Origin: JAKZSU01 sp047517485
Lineage (GTDB): Bacteria; Pseudomonadota; Alphaproteobacteria; UBA7887
DNA length: 15,317 bases
NCBI GenBank assembly: GCA_047517485.1
Contig: JAKZSU010000167.1
Location: 1 to 15,317 of the forward strand
Direction of reading: 5' to 3'
The stretch's first letter is position 1, and the number at the start of each line of letters is the position of its first letter. This document shows, in pieces, positions 1 through 7,147 of the stretch. Under the pieces are notes generated by a model, which was given only the letters and a program-made list of their open reading frames with translations, searched no databases and had not been told where the DNA came from. Made by a program: the position numbers and the translations under genes.

Positions 1-53
1 AACAAACGAACAACGATATTCTCGTGCAATATCAGTACGATAACGCACAGGAG

Positions 54-142
54 TGGCGGAGGGGGTGGGATTCGAACCCACGGTACGCAGGACGCACAAC
101 GGTTTTCAAGACCGTCCCGTTAAACCACTCCGGCACCCCTCC
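54..142 (-). tRNA. tRNA-Ser (anticodon UGA), CCA encoded
   Basis: Read on the minus strand, this begins GGAGGGG and ends CCCCUCC plus a G discriminator and a genome-encoded CCA (complement at 54-56), so the acceptor stem pairs perfectly over seven bases. The anticodon arm has the five-base stem ACGGT/ACCGT around the loop CTTGAAA, giving anticodon UGA, which reads UCA and other UCN serine codons. The T arm carries the standard GGTTCGAATCC core. The length of 89 nt with a long variable arm fits a class II serine tRNA. It stands alone, with no other tRNA or rRNA nearby. No clear terminator is visible in the 53 bases downstream of it. Confidence 0.96.
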
Positions 143-419
143 GATCACGTACACGCGTGTACGCGCGTCAGACCGTTCTTCTAGCGCAGCGCGGTGTCTC
201 TCGTCCACATTGCGCATCACGGCGGCTTTGCTTGACTCCTGCTGGGCGGAAATTACCCTACGCGAACGGACGGGCGGGGGAGACACCAGTCCGTCTAATT
301 AGTGTTAGCGTGAGATAGTTCACAGTGGCGGTCTCGCCAGACGCGCATTTTTAGGCCTAACGCAAAGTCACCAACAAGACCAGGCCCGGATTTGGGGCAT
401 TAACACGAGGAGGAAACCG
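143..419. other. Intergenic region between tRNA-Ser and the OsmC-family gene
   Basis: This 277-base gap separates the divergent tRNA-Ser and OsmC-family genes and should hold both promoters. I see no convincing coding sequence and no sigma70 hexamer pair I would defend. Two perfect palindromes are present: a 14-mer at 149-162 (GTACACG/CGTGTAC), directly upstream of the tRNA 5' end, and a 10-mer at 351-360 (TTAGGCCTAA), about 60 bases before the OsmC start. The right end carries a strong Shine-Dalgarno sequence at 407-413. Either palindrome could be an operator, but nothing here identifies a regulator. Confidence 0.5.
407..413 (+). promoter_or_regulatory. Shine-Dalgarno sequence of the OsmC-family gene
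   Basis: GAGGAGG lies six bases before the ATG at 420. This is a near-perfect match to the 16S rRNA tail with good spacing, so it fixes the start codon and predicts efficient translation. Confidence 0.85.
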
Positions 420-974
420 ATGGCCGAAACAACAGTCGAAAACGGCGTGAATGTCGAAGCGTTATTGGGCGCGCGCGAAGCGCTGACCGATGCCCCCGAG
501 GCCGCTCAGTTCGAGTGGCGCGCGACTTGTACCTGGAAGAACGGCACCCACAGCCATTCGACCGTCGAAGGGTATTTCGGTCTCGGCGAAGAGCAAAAGC
601 ACAAGACCGTGTTTAATTTCGACGCCGATCATCCCGAGACCTTCGCCTCGCAAGATAACGGCGCGACGCCGGTTGAATATGTTTTGGTCGGCTTGGCGAG
701 TTGCCTCACCGCCGGCATCGCCGCGGTCGCCCAGCACCGCGAAATTCAGCTCAAGTCGGTCACCGCGACCCTCGAGGGCTCGATGGACATCGCCGGTATT
801 CTCGGCATCGACAGCGACGTCCGCAACGGGTTCGGCGGCATCAACGTGAAATACGAAATCGACGCCGATGCCTCGAAGGAGGATATCGAGGCGGTGGTCG
901 CGCAATCGCAAAAACGCTCCGCCGTTTACGACATCGTCACCAATCCGACCAACGTCACGGTCGAGGTGGTCTAA
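420..974 (+). CDS. OsmC family protein (thiol peroxidase-like)
   Basis: The 184-residue product has the OsmC/Ohr fold pattern. An N-terminal strand region is followed by the helix motif GLASCLTAGIAAVA with Cys95 at the place of the peroxidatic cysteine, and a C-terminal segment KRSAVYDIVTNPTNV matches the second OsmC signature. Known OsmC and Ohr enzymes reduce organic hydroperoxides in the cytoplasm with a cysteine pair. Here the resolving position holds Ser167 instead of Cys, as in many OsmC-like proteins of unknown substrate, so a classical two-cysteine peroxidase cycle is unlikely. Cys37 is the only other cysteine. The start is set by the strong Shine-Dalgarno sequence at 407-413. A putative FAD oxidoreductase follows about 40 bases later on the same strand and may be co-transcribed. 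The family call is firm; the reaction is not known. Confidence 0.9.
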   Translation: MAETTVENGVNVEALLGAREALTDAPEAAQFEWRATCTWKNGTHSHSTVEGYFGLGEEQKHKTVFNFDADHPETFASQDNGATPVEYVLVGLASCLTAGIAAVAQHREIQLKSVTATLEGSMDIAGILGIDSDVRNGFGGINVKYEIDADASKEDIEAVVAQSQKRSAVYDIVTNPTNVTVEVV

Positions 975-989
975 GCAGGCGACGCGGTA

Positions 990-1001
990 AGAGCATGCTC
1001 T
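990..1001. repeat. 12-bp perfect palindrome AGAGCATGCTCT
   Basis: A perfect 12-base palindrome sits in the short gap between the OsmC-family gene and the oxidoreductase, ending just before the oxidoreductase Shine-Dalgarno sequence. As RNA it could form only a four-pair hairpin with a CATG loop, so a terminator is unlikely. An operator half-site pair or a remnant of a dispersed extragenic repeat is possible. Confidence 0.35.
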
Positions 1002-1011
1002 AGGGGAGGGG
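1002..1011 (+). promoter_or_regulatory. Shine-Dalgarno sequence preceding a non-canonical start
   Basis: The purine run AGGGGAGGGG is a strong ribosome-binding sequence. Five bases after it comes the in-frame codon ATC at 1017, which begins the peptide leading into the FAD-binding motif. The first in-frame ATG (1068) is more than 50 bases away, too far for this site to serve. The position of this sequence is the main argument for initiation at 1017. Confidence 0.55.
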
Positions 1012-1016
1012 TTCCC

Positions 1017-2291
1017 ATCCTCGAAACGACGACCGTCGTCATTGGTGCCGGACAAGCCGGGCTCGCGATGAGCCGCTGCCTCGCGCAACGCTCGATCGAC
1101 CATGTGGTCATCGAGCGCGGCGAGGTGGCGAACTCATGGCGAACCGAGCGCTGGGATTCGCTGCGCCTGCTGACCCCGAATTGGCAAAGCCGGCTGCCGG
1201 GGTTCGGCTATGACGGCGACGATCCAGACGGCTACCGGACGATGCCCGAGGTCATCGACTTCATCGACACCTATGCGCGGGTGATCGCCGCGCCGGTGCG
1301 GACCCACACCACCGTGACCGCGGTGCGCTATACCGATCCGGGATATCTGGTGATCACCAATCAGGGCGAGTGGCGATGCCGGACGGTGGTGCTGGCGAGC
1401 GGCGCCTGTAATATCCCGCGTGTCCCGGCGGTGGCCGATGCGGTTCCCGGCGCGATCAAGACCGTCCATTCGATGGACTACCGTAATCCCGAGCAACTCG
1501 ACGAGGGCGGGGTGCTGGTGATCGGCGCGTCGGCGACCGGCACCCAACTGGCCGACGAAATCCACCGCTCGGGTCGTCCGGTCACCATGGCGGTGGGCGA
1601 ACATATCCGGGCGCCCAGGGTCTATCGCGGCAAGGATATCGAGTGGTGGATGGACGTCGCCGGGGTGCACGACGAGACCTACCAGGAGGTCGAGGACATC
1701 AAGCGGGCGCGCAGCGTGCCGTCGCTGCAACTCGCCGGCTCGCCGGAGCGTAGAACCCTCGATCTCAACGCCCTCACCGACATCGGCGTAATGCTGATCG
1801 GCCGTCTCGCCGGTATCAATGACGGCAAGGCGCAGTTCTCGGGAGCGCTGCGCAATCAGTGCAAACTGTCGGATCTGAAAATGGGCCGCCTGCTCGATAC
1901 CATCGACGAATGGGCGCGCGACAGCGGCCGCGACGGTGAATTCGAGCCGCCCCATCGCCTCGCCCCGACCAGGATCGAGGAGGCGCCACCGCTCGGCATG
2001 GACCTCGCCACCGGAGACATCCGCACCATTCTGTGGGCTACCGGGTACCGCCCGGACTTCTCGTGGCTCGATGTACCGGTGCTCGATCGCAAGGGCCAGG
2101 TGCGCCACGACGGCGGCATCGTCGAGTCCCCTGGGCTATATCTGATGGGCATGCAATTCTTGCGCAAGCGAAAGTCGGCGTTGATCGACGGGGCGGGCGA
2201 TGACGCGCGCGATCTCAGCGAACACTTGGCGGACTATTTGGACGGCGGCGTGTCGCGACCGCAAAACCGGGAACAACCGCGCGCGTTGTGA
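1017..2291 (+). CDS. FAD/NAD(P)H-dependent oxidoreductase, flavin monooxygenase (CzcO)-like; start codon ATC or uncertain
   Basis: This looks like a cytoplasmic flavoprotein of the FMO/CzcO group; the substrate is unknown. Numbered from 1017 it has 424 residues. The N-terminal VVIGAGQAGLAMS contains the FAD Rossmann motif GxGxxG (Gly10, Gly12, Gly15). A second dinucleotide motif GASATG (Gly170-Gly175) should bind NADPH, and the ATGY signature near residues 341-344 is typical of the family. The first ATG, at 1068, falls inside the FAD motif and would remove it, giving 407 residues. Between the upstream stop (972-974) and 1068 the frame holds no ATG, GTG or TTG. I therefore place the start at ATC 1017 behind the Shine-Dalgarno sequence at 1002-1011, although a base error or real mutation of a former ATG is also possible. 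The gene follows the OsmC-family gene closely on the same strand. Confidence 0.8.
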   Translation: MLETTTVVIGAGQAGLAMSRCLAQRSIDHVVIERGEVANSWRTERWDSLRLLTPNWQSRLPGFGYDGDDPDGYRTMPEVIDFIDTYARVIAAPVRTHTTVTAVRYTDPGYLVITNQGEWRCRTVVLASGACNIPRVPAVADAVPGAIKTVHSMDYRNPEQLDEGGVLVIGASATGTQLADEIHRSGRPVTMAVGEHIRAPRVYRGKDIEWWMDVAGVHDETYQEVEDIKRARSVPSLQLAGSPERRTLDLNALTDIGVMLIGRLAGINDGKAQFSGALRNQCKLSDLKMGRLLDTIDEWARDSGRDGEFEPPHRLAPTRIEEAPPLGMDLATGDIRTILWATGYRPDFSWLDVPVLDRKGQVRHDGGIVESPGLYLMGMQFLRKRKSALIDGAGDDARDLSEHLADYLDGGVSRPQNREQPRAL

Positions 2292-2398
2292 AAAAATCAC
2301 AGTTTCCACCATCGACAAACCGCGGCAACTTGAGGAATAATCGCATTTTAGCGACGCAGACTTGACGTAATGTCGCAACTTTATACCATTCGGAGACC

Positions 2399-5300
2399 AT
2401 GAACTGCACTGGCTGCGGCTCCGAAATGTCGGCCGATTTCGCGTTCTGCCCGAAATGCGGAACCAAGAGCCATTCCACATGTCCGTCGTGCGGCACCGAA
2501 TGTTCCGCGGATTTCGCGTTTTGCCCGAAATGCGGGACCTCGTTGGACGCCGAGACCGTGGCGGTCCCGCCGGCTGAAATCCCACAATCCGTGCCCGAAC
2601 CGGCATCGAATACGGCGCCGGGTCGCGAGGCCGACCGGCGTACGGTGACCGTGCTGTTCGCCGACCTCTCGGGATTTACCGCACTGAGCGAGCGTCTCGA
2701 TCCCGAGGACGTGCGCGCGCTGCAGAACGATTTGCACCGCGAGATGGCCGATGTGGTCAATCTCTACGACGGCTTCCTCGAAAAGTTCATCGGCGACGCC
2801 GCCTTGGCGATATTCGGCGCGCCGATCGCCCACGAGAACGACCCCGAGCGCGCGCTCCGCGCCGCGCTGGGCATGTGCGAACGCATCGAGACCTTGAGCA
2901 AACGTTGGGAGTCACGGGTCGGCAAGGGGTTGACCCTGCATGTCGGCGTCAATACCGGCCCGGTGGTCGCGGGGTCGATCGGCAGCGGCGAGGGGACGGC
3001 CTATGCGGTGACCGGCGATACGGTCAACACCGCCGCGCGACTACAATCCGCCGCCGACGACGACGAAATACTGGTCGGGCCGACGACTTATCACTTGACC
3101 CAACACCTGTTCGCCTATGAGTCCGCCGGCGACATTGCCCTCAAGGGCAAGGACGAACCGGTCGCCACCTACCGTCTTCACGGCCTCGACAAGCACGCAA
3201 GCTCGGGCCGGGGCTTGGCGGCGCATGGGCTTGCCGCGCCGCTAATTGGGCGCCAGCACGAAATCGACCAAATGAGCGACCTGTTCGATCGGGCGGTCGA
3301 GGGACGGGCTCAGGTCGTGCGCCTGCTCGGCGATGCCGGGGTCGGTAAGACCCGGCTTCTCGAGGAGTTCGTTCAACGGCTGCGAAGCGACGGCCGACTC
3401 GATGGCGTGACGGTTCGTCGCGCCGCCACGTCCTCGCTCGGCGAACGCACCTTCGGCGTGCTCGCAAGTCTGCTACGCGACGGCTATGCGATCACCACGG
3501 ACGATACGCTTGAGACGGCGAAAGAGAAGCTCGTTTCCGGCCTTCAGGCGATCGGTACCGAAGGCACCGAGGCGCACGAGATGGCGCCCTATCTGAGTTA
3601 CGTCCTTGGCCTCGGGGCACGCGACGAGAGTTTCGCGAATCTGGAACCGGAACAGCTCAAGCGGCAAATATTCATGGCCACGCGCAGCATGTTCGAGCAA
3701 CGCTTGCGCCAGGGGCCGTTGTTGATGATCGTCGAGGATCTCCATTGGGCCGATGCCGCGTCGATCGAGTTGCTACGCTTCCTCGTCGATCGCCTCGATG
3801 AACGACCGATGATGTTGCTGCTCACCCACCGCCCGATCTTCGACGCCGCTGAATTGGCGACCAGCCGCACGTCGCAGACCGCGATCCGCCTCGGCGCGTT
3901 GACGTCGCAGGATTGCCAGGCCCTGGTAGCGGGGCTGTTCAGCGAAAGTTCGGGCCAGATCCCCCAGCAGTTGCAACAGTTCGTCGTCGAACGCGCGAGC
4001 GGCAATCCGTTCTACCTCGAGGAAGTGGTGCGCAGCCTGATCGAAAGCGGCGCCCTATATCGCGACGGCGAGACCTGGTCGTGTTCGGACGTGGTGGCGG
4101 ACCTCGATGTTCCGCTGACCATCCAGGGCCTTCTCCTGTCGCGTCTCGATCGGTTGCCCAGCAAGGTCCGCCGCTTGACCCAAGAGGCGTCGGTCGTCGG
4201 AGTCGAATTCACCCGCGGCATGCTGGAAGCGGTGTGCACCGCGCCCGACACCATCGATAGCGCGCTCGAAGCGCTCCGTGACGTCGAGCTGGTCGAGGAA
4301 CTCGGCAGCGCGATGAACGGGCCGACGGCTCAAGGCGCCGCCGAACAGCGCTTCAAGTTCAGCCATGCGATCGTCCACGAAGTGGTCTATCACAATCTAT
4401 TGGTCAGCCGGCGCGCCAAGCTTCATTCCCTGGCCGGAGAAGCGTTGGAAAAAATCTGCGGCAGCGAGCCCGAGCGGCTGGAGGACGTCGAGGCGCTGGC
4501 CCATCATTTCGGCCAAAGCGAAGACCCGAGGAAGGGCGTGCGCTTTCTCGTCGAGGCCGGCGACCGGGCGCGGCGCCTTTATGCCAACGACGACGCGATC
4601 CGTCATTACCGGCGCGCCGTCGAGTGCCTTGACCAAGCCGAGGACGACGGCACCGAGCGCCTGGCAATTCTCGAACGGCTCGGCGATCTGCTCGGCCCGA
4701 CCGGCGCCCGAGAGGAGGCGCTGGAGAAGTACGAGGCCGTCTTGAGCGCTTTTGCCGGCCGCGACGATGCCGCGTCCCAAGCGCGGCTGTACCGCAAAAT
4801 CGCCGATCTGCATTGGGAGACCGGCGCCCGCGGCACTTCGCTGTCGCGCATCAAGGCCGGCCTTGCCTTGCTCGAAGGGGCGGGCGAAGAAATCGAACTC
4901 GCGCACCTTTATCATGAGATGGGGCGCTTATCGTTTCGCAGTGGCGACAATGACGCGGCGGTGGAATGGGCGAGCAAGGCGCTCGATTATGCCCGCCCGC
5001 TTTTGCAAGCGGCTAACGGCGCAAACGAAGCCCGGCAAACCGTGGCCGCGGTCATATCGGAAGCCCACAATACCCTCGGCATTGCCGAGGCCCGGCGCGA
5101 CCGGCCCGACGATGCCGTCGCCGAAGTCGAGAAAAGCCTCGAGGTCGCGGAAGCCAACGACCTGTTCCAGATTGCCTGCCGCGGCTACACCAATCTCAGC
5201 GTGCTTTACAGCAACCTCGACCCGGGCCGCGCGATCGAGACCTGTCAGCGCGGCTTGGCGATCGCCAAGAAGATCGGCGATTTGGGATTTCAGTCCCGCC

Positions 5301-5686
5301 TCTATGCCAACCTCGGCGTGTCCTACTGCACCTTCACCGGCCGCTGCGATGGCGAGGGCGTCGATGCGGTGAACGCCGCCATCGATCTCGACCGCGAGCT
5401 CGGCCTGGTCGATCATCTGCCGGTGTCGCTGGTGGTGCTCGGGCAAATCTACCAGTGCCACGGTCAGCCGCAGATGGCGATCACGCTCTATACCGAAGCG
5501 CTCGAACTCGCGGTCGACCTCGACGAGCCGCAAATTCTCTTCCCGTGCTATGACGGCTTGGCGACCGTGCACCTCGACATCGACGATATCGACACCGCCG
5601 AACGCTACATGGATCTCGCGCAAAACGTCTGCGAACGCGCTGGCCTCGATCCCGAATCCTTGGTGATGCTGCCGTTTCTCTGTTGA
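2399..5686 (+). CDS. Adenylate/guanylate cyclase with double zinc ribbon, AAA ATPase and TPR-like domains
   Basis: This 1095-residue protein has four parts. Residues 1-46 form two zinc ribbons, with Cys3/6/17/20 and Cys28/31/42/45; both contain the same stretch SADFAFCPKCGT, so one arose by duplication. Residues about 80-262 are a class III nucleotide cyclase with both metal aspartates (Asp89, Asp133), a substrate-pocket Lys129 and Asp207, and the transition-state pair Asn210/Arg214, so it should be active, probably making cAMP. Residues about 282-700 are an AAA_16-type ATPase with Walker A GDAGVGKT (311-318) and Walker B MIVEDLHWAD (about 442-451). The remainder to residue 1095 is alpha-helical, TPR-like. 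No signal peptide or membrane segment is seen. Known relatives are large soluble signalling proteins; the signal sensed is unknown. GGAG at 2392-2395 is only three bases from the ATG. The next in-frame ATG would lose two zinc ligands, so this start is preferred. Confidence 0.93.
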   Translation: MNCTGCGSEMSADFAFCPKCGTKSHSTCPSCGTECSADFAFCPKCGTSLDAETVAVPPAEIPQSVPEPASNTAPGREADRRTVTVLFADLSGFTALSERLDPEDVRALQNDLHREMADVVNLYDGFLEKFIGDAALAIFGAPIAHENDPERALRAALGMCERIETLSKRWESRVGKGLTLHVGVNTGPVVAGSIGSGEGTAYAVTGDTVNTAARLQSAADDDEILVGPTTYHLTQHLFAYESAGDIALKGKDEPVATYRLHGLDKHASSGRGLAAHGLAAPLIGRQHEIDQMSDLFDRAVEGRAQVVRLLGDAGVGKTRLLEEFVQRLRSDGRLDGVTVRRAATSSLGERTFGVLASLLRDGYAITTDDTLETAKEKLVSGLQAIGTEGTEAHEMAPYLSYVLGLGARDESFANLEPEQLKRQIFMATRSMFEQRLRQGPLLMIVEDLHWADAASIELLRFLVDRLDERPMMLLLTHRPIFDAAELATSRTSQTAIRLGALTSQDCQALVAGLFSESSGQIPQQLQQFVVERASGNPFYLEEVVRSLIESGALYRDGETWSCSDVVADLDVPLTIQGLLLSRLDRLPSKVRRLTQEASVVGVEFTRGMLEAVCTAPDTIDSALEALRDVELVEELGSAMNGPTAQGAAEQRFKFSHAIVHEVVYHNLLVSRRAKLHSLAGEALEKICGSEPERLEDVEALAHHFGQSEDPRKGVRFLVEAGDRARRLYANDDAIRHYRRAVECLDQAEDDGTERLAILERLGDLLGPTGAREEALEKYEAVLSAFAGRDDAASQARLYRKIADLHWETGARGTSLSRIKAGLALLEGAGEEIELAHLYHEMGRLSFRSGDNDAAVEWASKALDYARPLLQAANGANEARQTVAAVISEAHNTLGIAEARRDRPDDAVAEVEKSLEVAEANDLFQIACRGYTNLSVLYSNLDPGRAIETCQRGLAIAKKIGDLGFQSRLYANLGVSYCTFTGRCDGEGVDAVNAAIDLDRELGLVDHLPVSLVVLGQIYQCHGQPQMAITLYTEALELAVDLDEPQILFPCYDGLATVHLDIDDIDTAERYMDLAQNVCERAGLDPESLVMLPFLC

Positions 5687-5705
5687 CCGTTAGAGCAGTT
5701 CACGT

Positions 5706-6893
5706 CTAGTGCGGCGCGACCCATTTCGGCGGATGCGCGCGGATCGCGTCTTCGTTGATATCGGCGCCCCAACCCGGGCCGGTGGGCACGATCAGGTGAC
5801 CGTCCTCGATGACCGGCGGCACGGTGACCAGGTCGTCCTTCCACGGCACGTCGTCGATATCAATTTCCATCACCCGCAAGTTCGGCACGGCGGCGCAAAA
5901 GTGGGCGCTCATCAGGGTCGACAGGTGGCCGTAAAAATTATGCGGCGCGACGTTCACTTCGTAGGCTTCCGCCATCGCCGCGATCTTCAGCGATTCGTTG
6001 AGCCCGTTCCACGGGATGTCGACGATCGCGACGTCGACCGCCTGAGCCTCCAGGAACGGCCGGAAACCGCGCCGGCCGAACAAGGATTCGCATGATGCGA
6101 TCGGCGTGTTGAGCGAGCGGCGAATGTGGTGGAGGACCTCGGGGTTATAGACGTCGAGCTCGAACCAGGTCAGGCCGAGATCGTCGAGCGCGCGCATGAC
6201 CTGGAGATACCCCTCGGTCTTGAAATTGAAGTTGAGGTCGAGGTGAATGCCGACGTCCGGCCCGGCGCCCTCGCGCAGCGCCTCGAGTTGATCGCGCAGG
6301 GCGGTGATGACGTGGCGGTCGGCGTTGAGCGCGGGGCTCGCCGGCCCGACACCGAACCCCGGCATGTGTAGCGACGGCGTCTCGTCGTCCAACAGAAAAA
6401 TATTGGTTTTGAGCCCGCGAAAACCGGCATCGCGAATCTCGCGCCCCAGCCCGACCAGATCGTCGAGGGTGCGGAGCGGCGGTTTGCCGATCGCCTCGGC
6501 ATGATGCAAACGATAAGTCCCGCAATGCGACCAGTAGAGCTCCAAGCGGTCGTGCACCGGGCCGCCGAACAGCTCATAGACCGGCACTCCGAGCGCCTTC
6601 GCCTTGACATCGAGTAGGGCGTTTTCCAGCGCCGCGATCGCTTGCTGGGTGATGCCGCCGGCGCTATGGACGCCGTTTTGATAGAGCCTGGCGGTGATTT
6701 TCTGGATCGGCCGCGGGTCCTCGCCGATCAGCGAGTCGGTCATCCCCTTGATCACCGCGGTCAGGCCGCGATTGCCATAGGATTCGTTGTATTCGGAGTA
6801 GCCGATTAATCCCTCGTCGGTCGATATCTTTATGAACGAGAACGTGCGCCAGCCGGCGTCACAATGCAGATCTTCGATTTTGGTGATTTTCAT
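5706..6893 (-). CDS. Enolase-superfamily (mandelate racemase/muconate lactonizing enzyme) protein, D-galactonate dehydratase-like
   Basis: The 395-residue product has the N-terminal capping domain and the C-terminal barrel of the mandelate racemase group. The Mg2+ ligands are Asp219, Glu245 and Glu269. The His-Asp base pair is His318 (APHNFYGH) with Asp292. The KxK motif reads K162-T-N164, like the KxN of D-galactonate dehydratase, but the second catalytic histidine of that enzyme (D-x-H) is Asn221 here. Dehydration of a sugar acid by abstracting the alpha proton is thus likely, while the substrate is open and could differ from galactonate. GGGAG (complement of 6900-6904), six bases before the ATG, supports the start. 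Only 19 bases separate its stop from that of the convergent cyclase gene. No transporter, aldolase or regulator gene adjoins it, so context gives no help. Confidence 0.88.
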   Translation of the reverse strand: MKITKIEDLHCDAGWRTFSFIKISTDEGLIGYSEYNESYGNRGLTAVIKGMTDSLIGEDPRPIQKITARLYQNGVHSAGGITQQAIAALENALLDVKAKALGVPVYELFGGPVHDRLELYWSHCGTYRLHHAEAIGKPPLRTLDDLVGLGREIRDAGFRGLKTNIFLLDDETPSLHMPGFGVGPASPALNADRHVITALRDQLEALREGAGPDVGIHLDLNFNFKTEGYLQVMRALDDLGLTWFELDVYNPEVLHHIRRSLNTPIASCESLFGRRGFRPFLEAQAVDVAIVDIPWNGLNESLKIAAMAEAYEVNVAPHNFYGHLSTLMSAHFCAAVPNLRVMEIDIDDVPWKDDLVTVPPVIEDGHLIVPTGPGWGADINEDAIRAHPPKWVAPH

Positions 6894-7147
6894 TGGCCGC
6901 TCCCGGTATCTTCAGCACGCGCAAGTTGGTCGCTGAAATAACGTTTTGGCGGAATGTTGTCACGAGTTAGAACCCGGTACCGGCCACGCCCCATCGGCAT
7001 GGCACGAAAAAGCCACAAATCCGTGTTCTTGATCAATCAATTGTTTCATAGATCATGGTTGTTTATGGATTATTATTAAGTTTGTGGTGCAGTAGTGGCT
7101 GCGATTGCCGCGGGGTTTACGCCGCGCGCACGTGTGATGAGGTGGGA
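6894..7147. promoter_or_regulatory. Divergent promoter region with an AT-rich island
   Basis: This 254-base gap lies between the minus-strand dehydratase-like gene and the plus-strand lytic transglycosylase gene. About 7025-7085 is strikingly AT-rich against the GC-rich surroundings and contains TTGATCAA at 7029-7036 and several TTGTTT and TATTAT stretches. One possible plus-strand pair is TTGTTT (7041-7046) and TATGGA (7064-7069) with a 17-base spacer, but the -10 match is weak. I infer that the region holds the promoter of the mltB-rlpA run. A reading frame is open from an ATG at 7055, but it lacks a ribosome site and is not a plausible N-terminus. Confidence 0.45.

Noticed and set aside
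24..302. Open frames across the tRNA-Ser and its flank on both strands
   Set aside because: They run through a well-formed tRNA gene and have no family resemblance.
1134..2108. 324-residue minus-strand frame opposite the FAD oxidoreductase
   Set aside because: Composition is typical of a shadow frame; the plus strand carries recognisable dinucleotide-binding motifs.
2362..2387. TTGACG and TATACC as a promoter of the cyclase gene
   Set aside because: The spacer is only 14 bases and the -10 element would lie too close to the start codon.
5687..5705. Possible shared terminator between the convergent cyclase and dehydratase-like genes
   Set aside because: The 19 bases contain no stem with a T run in either direction.
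7055..7147. N-terminal extension of the transglycosylase from ATG 7055
   Set aside because: It lacks a ribosome site and buries the signal peptide; ATG 7148 has GAGGTGGG and starts a good signal sequence.
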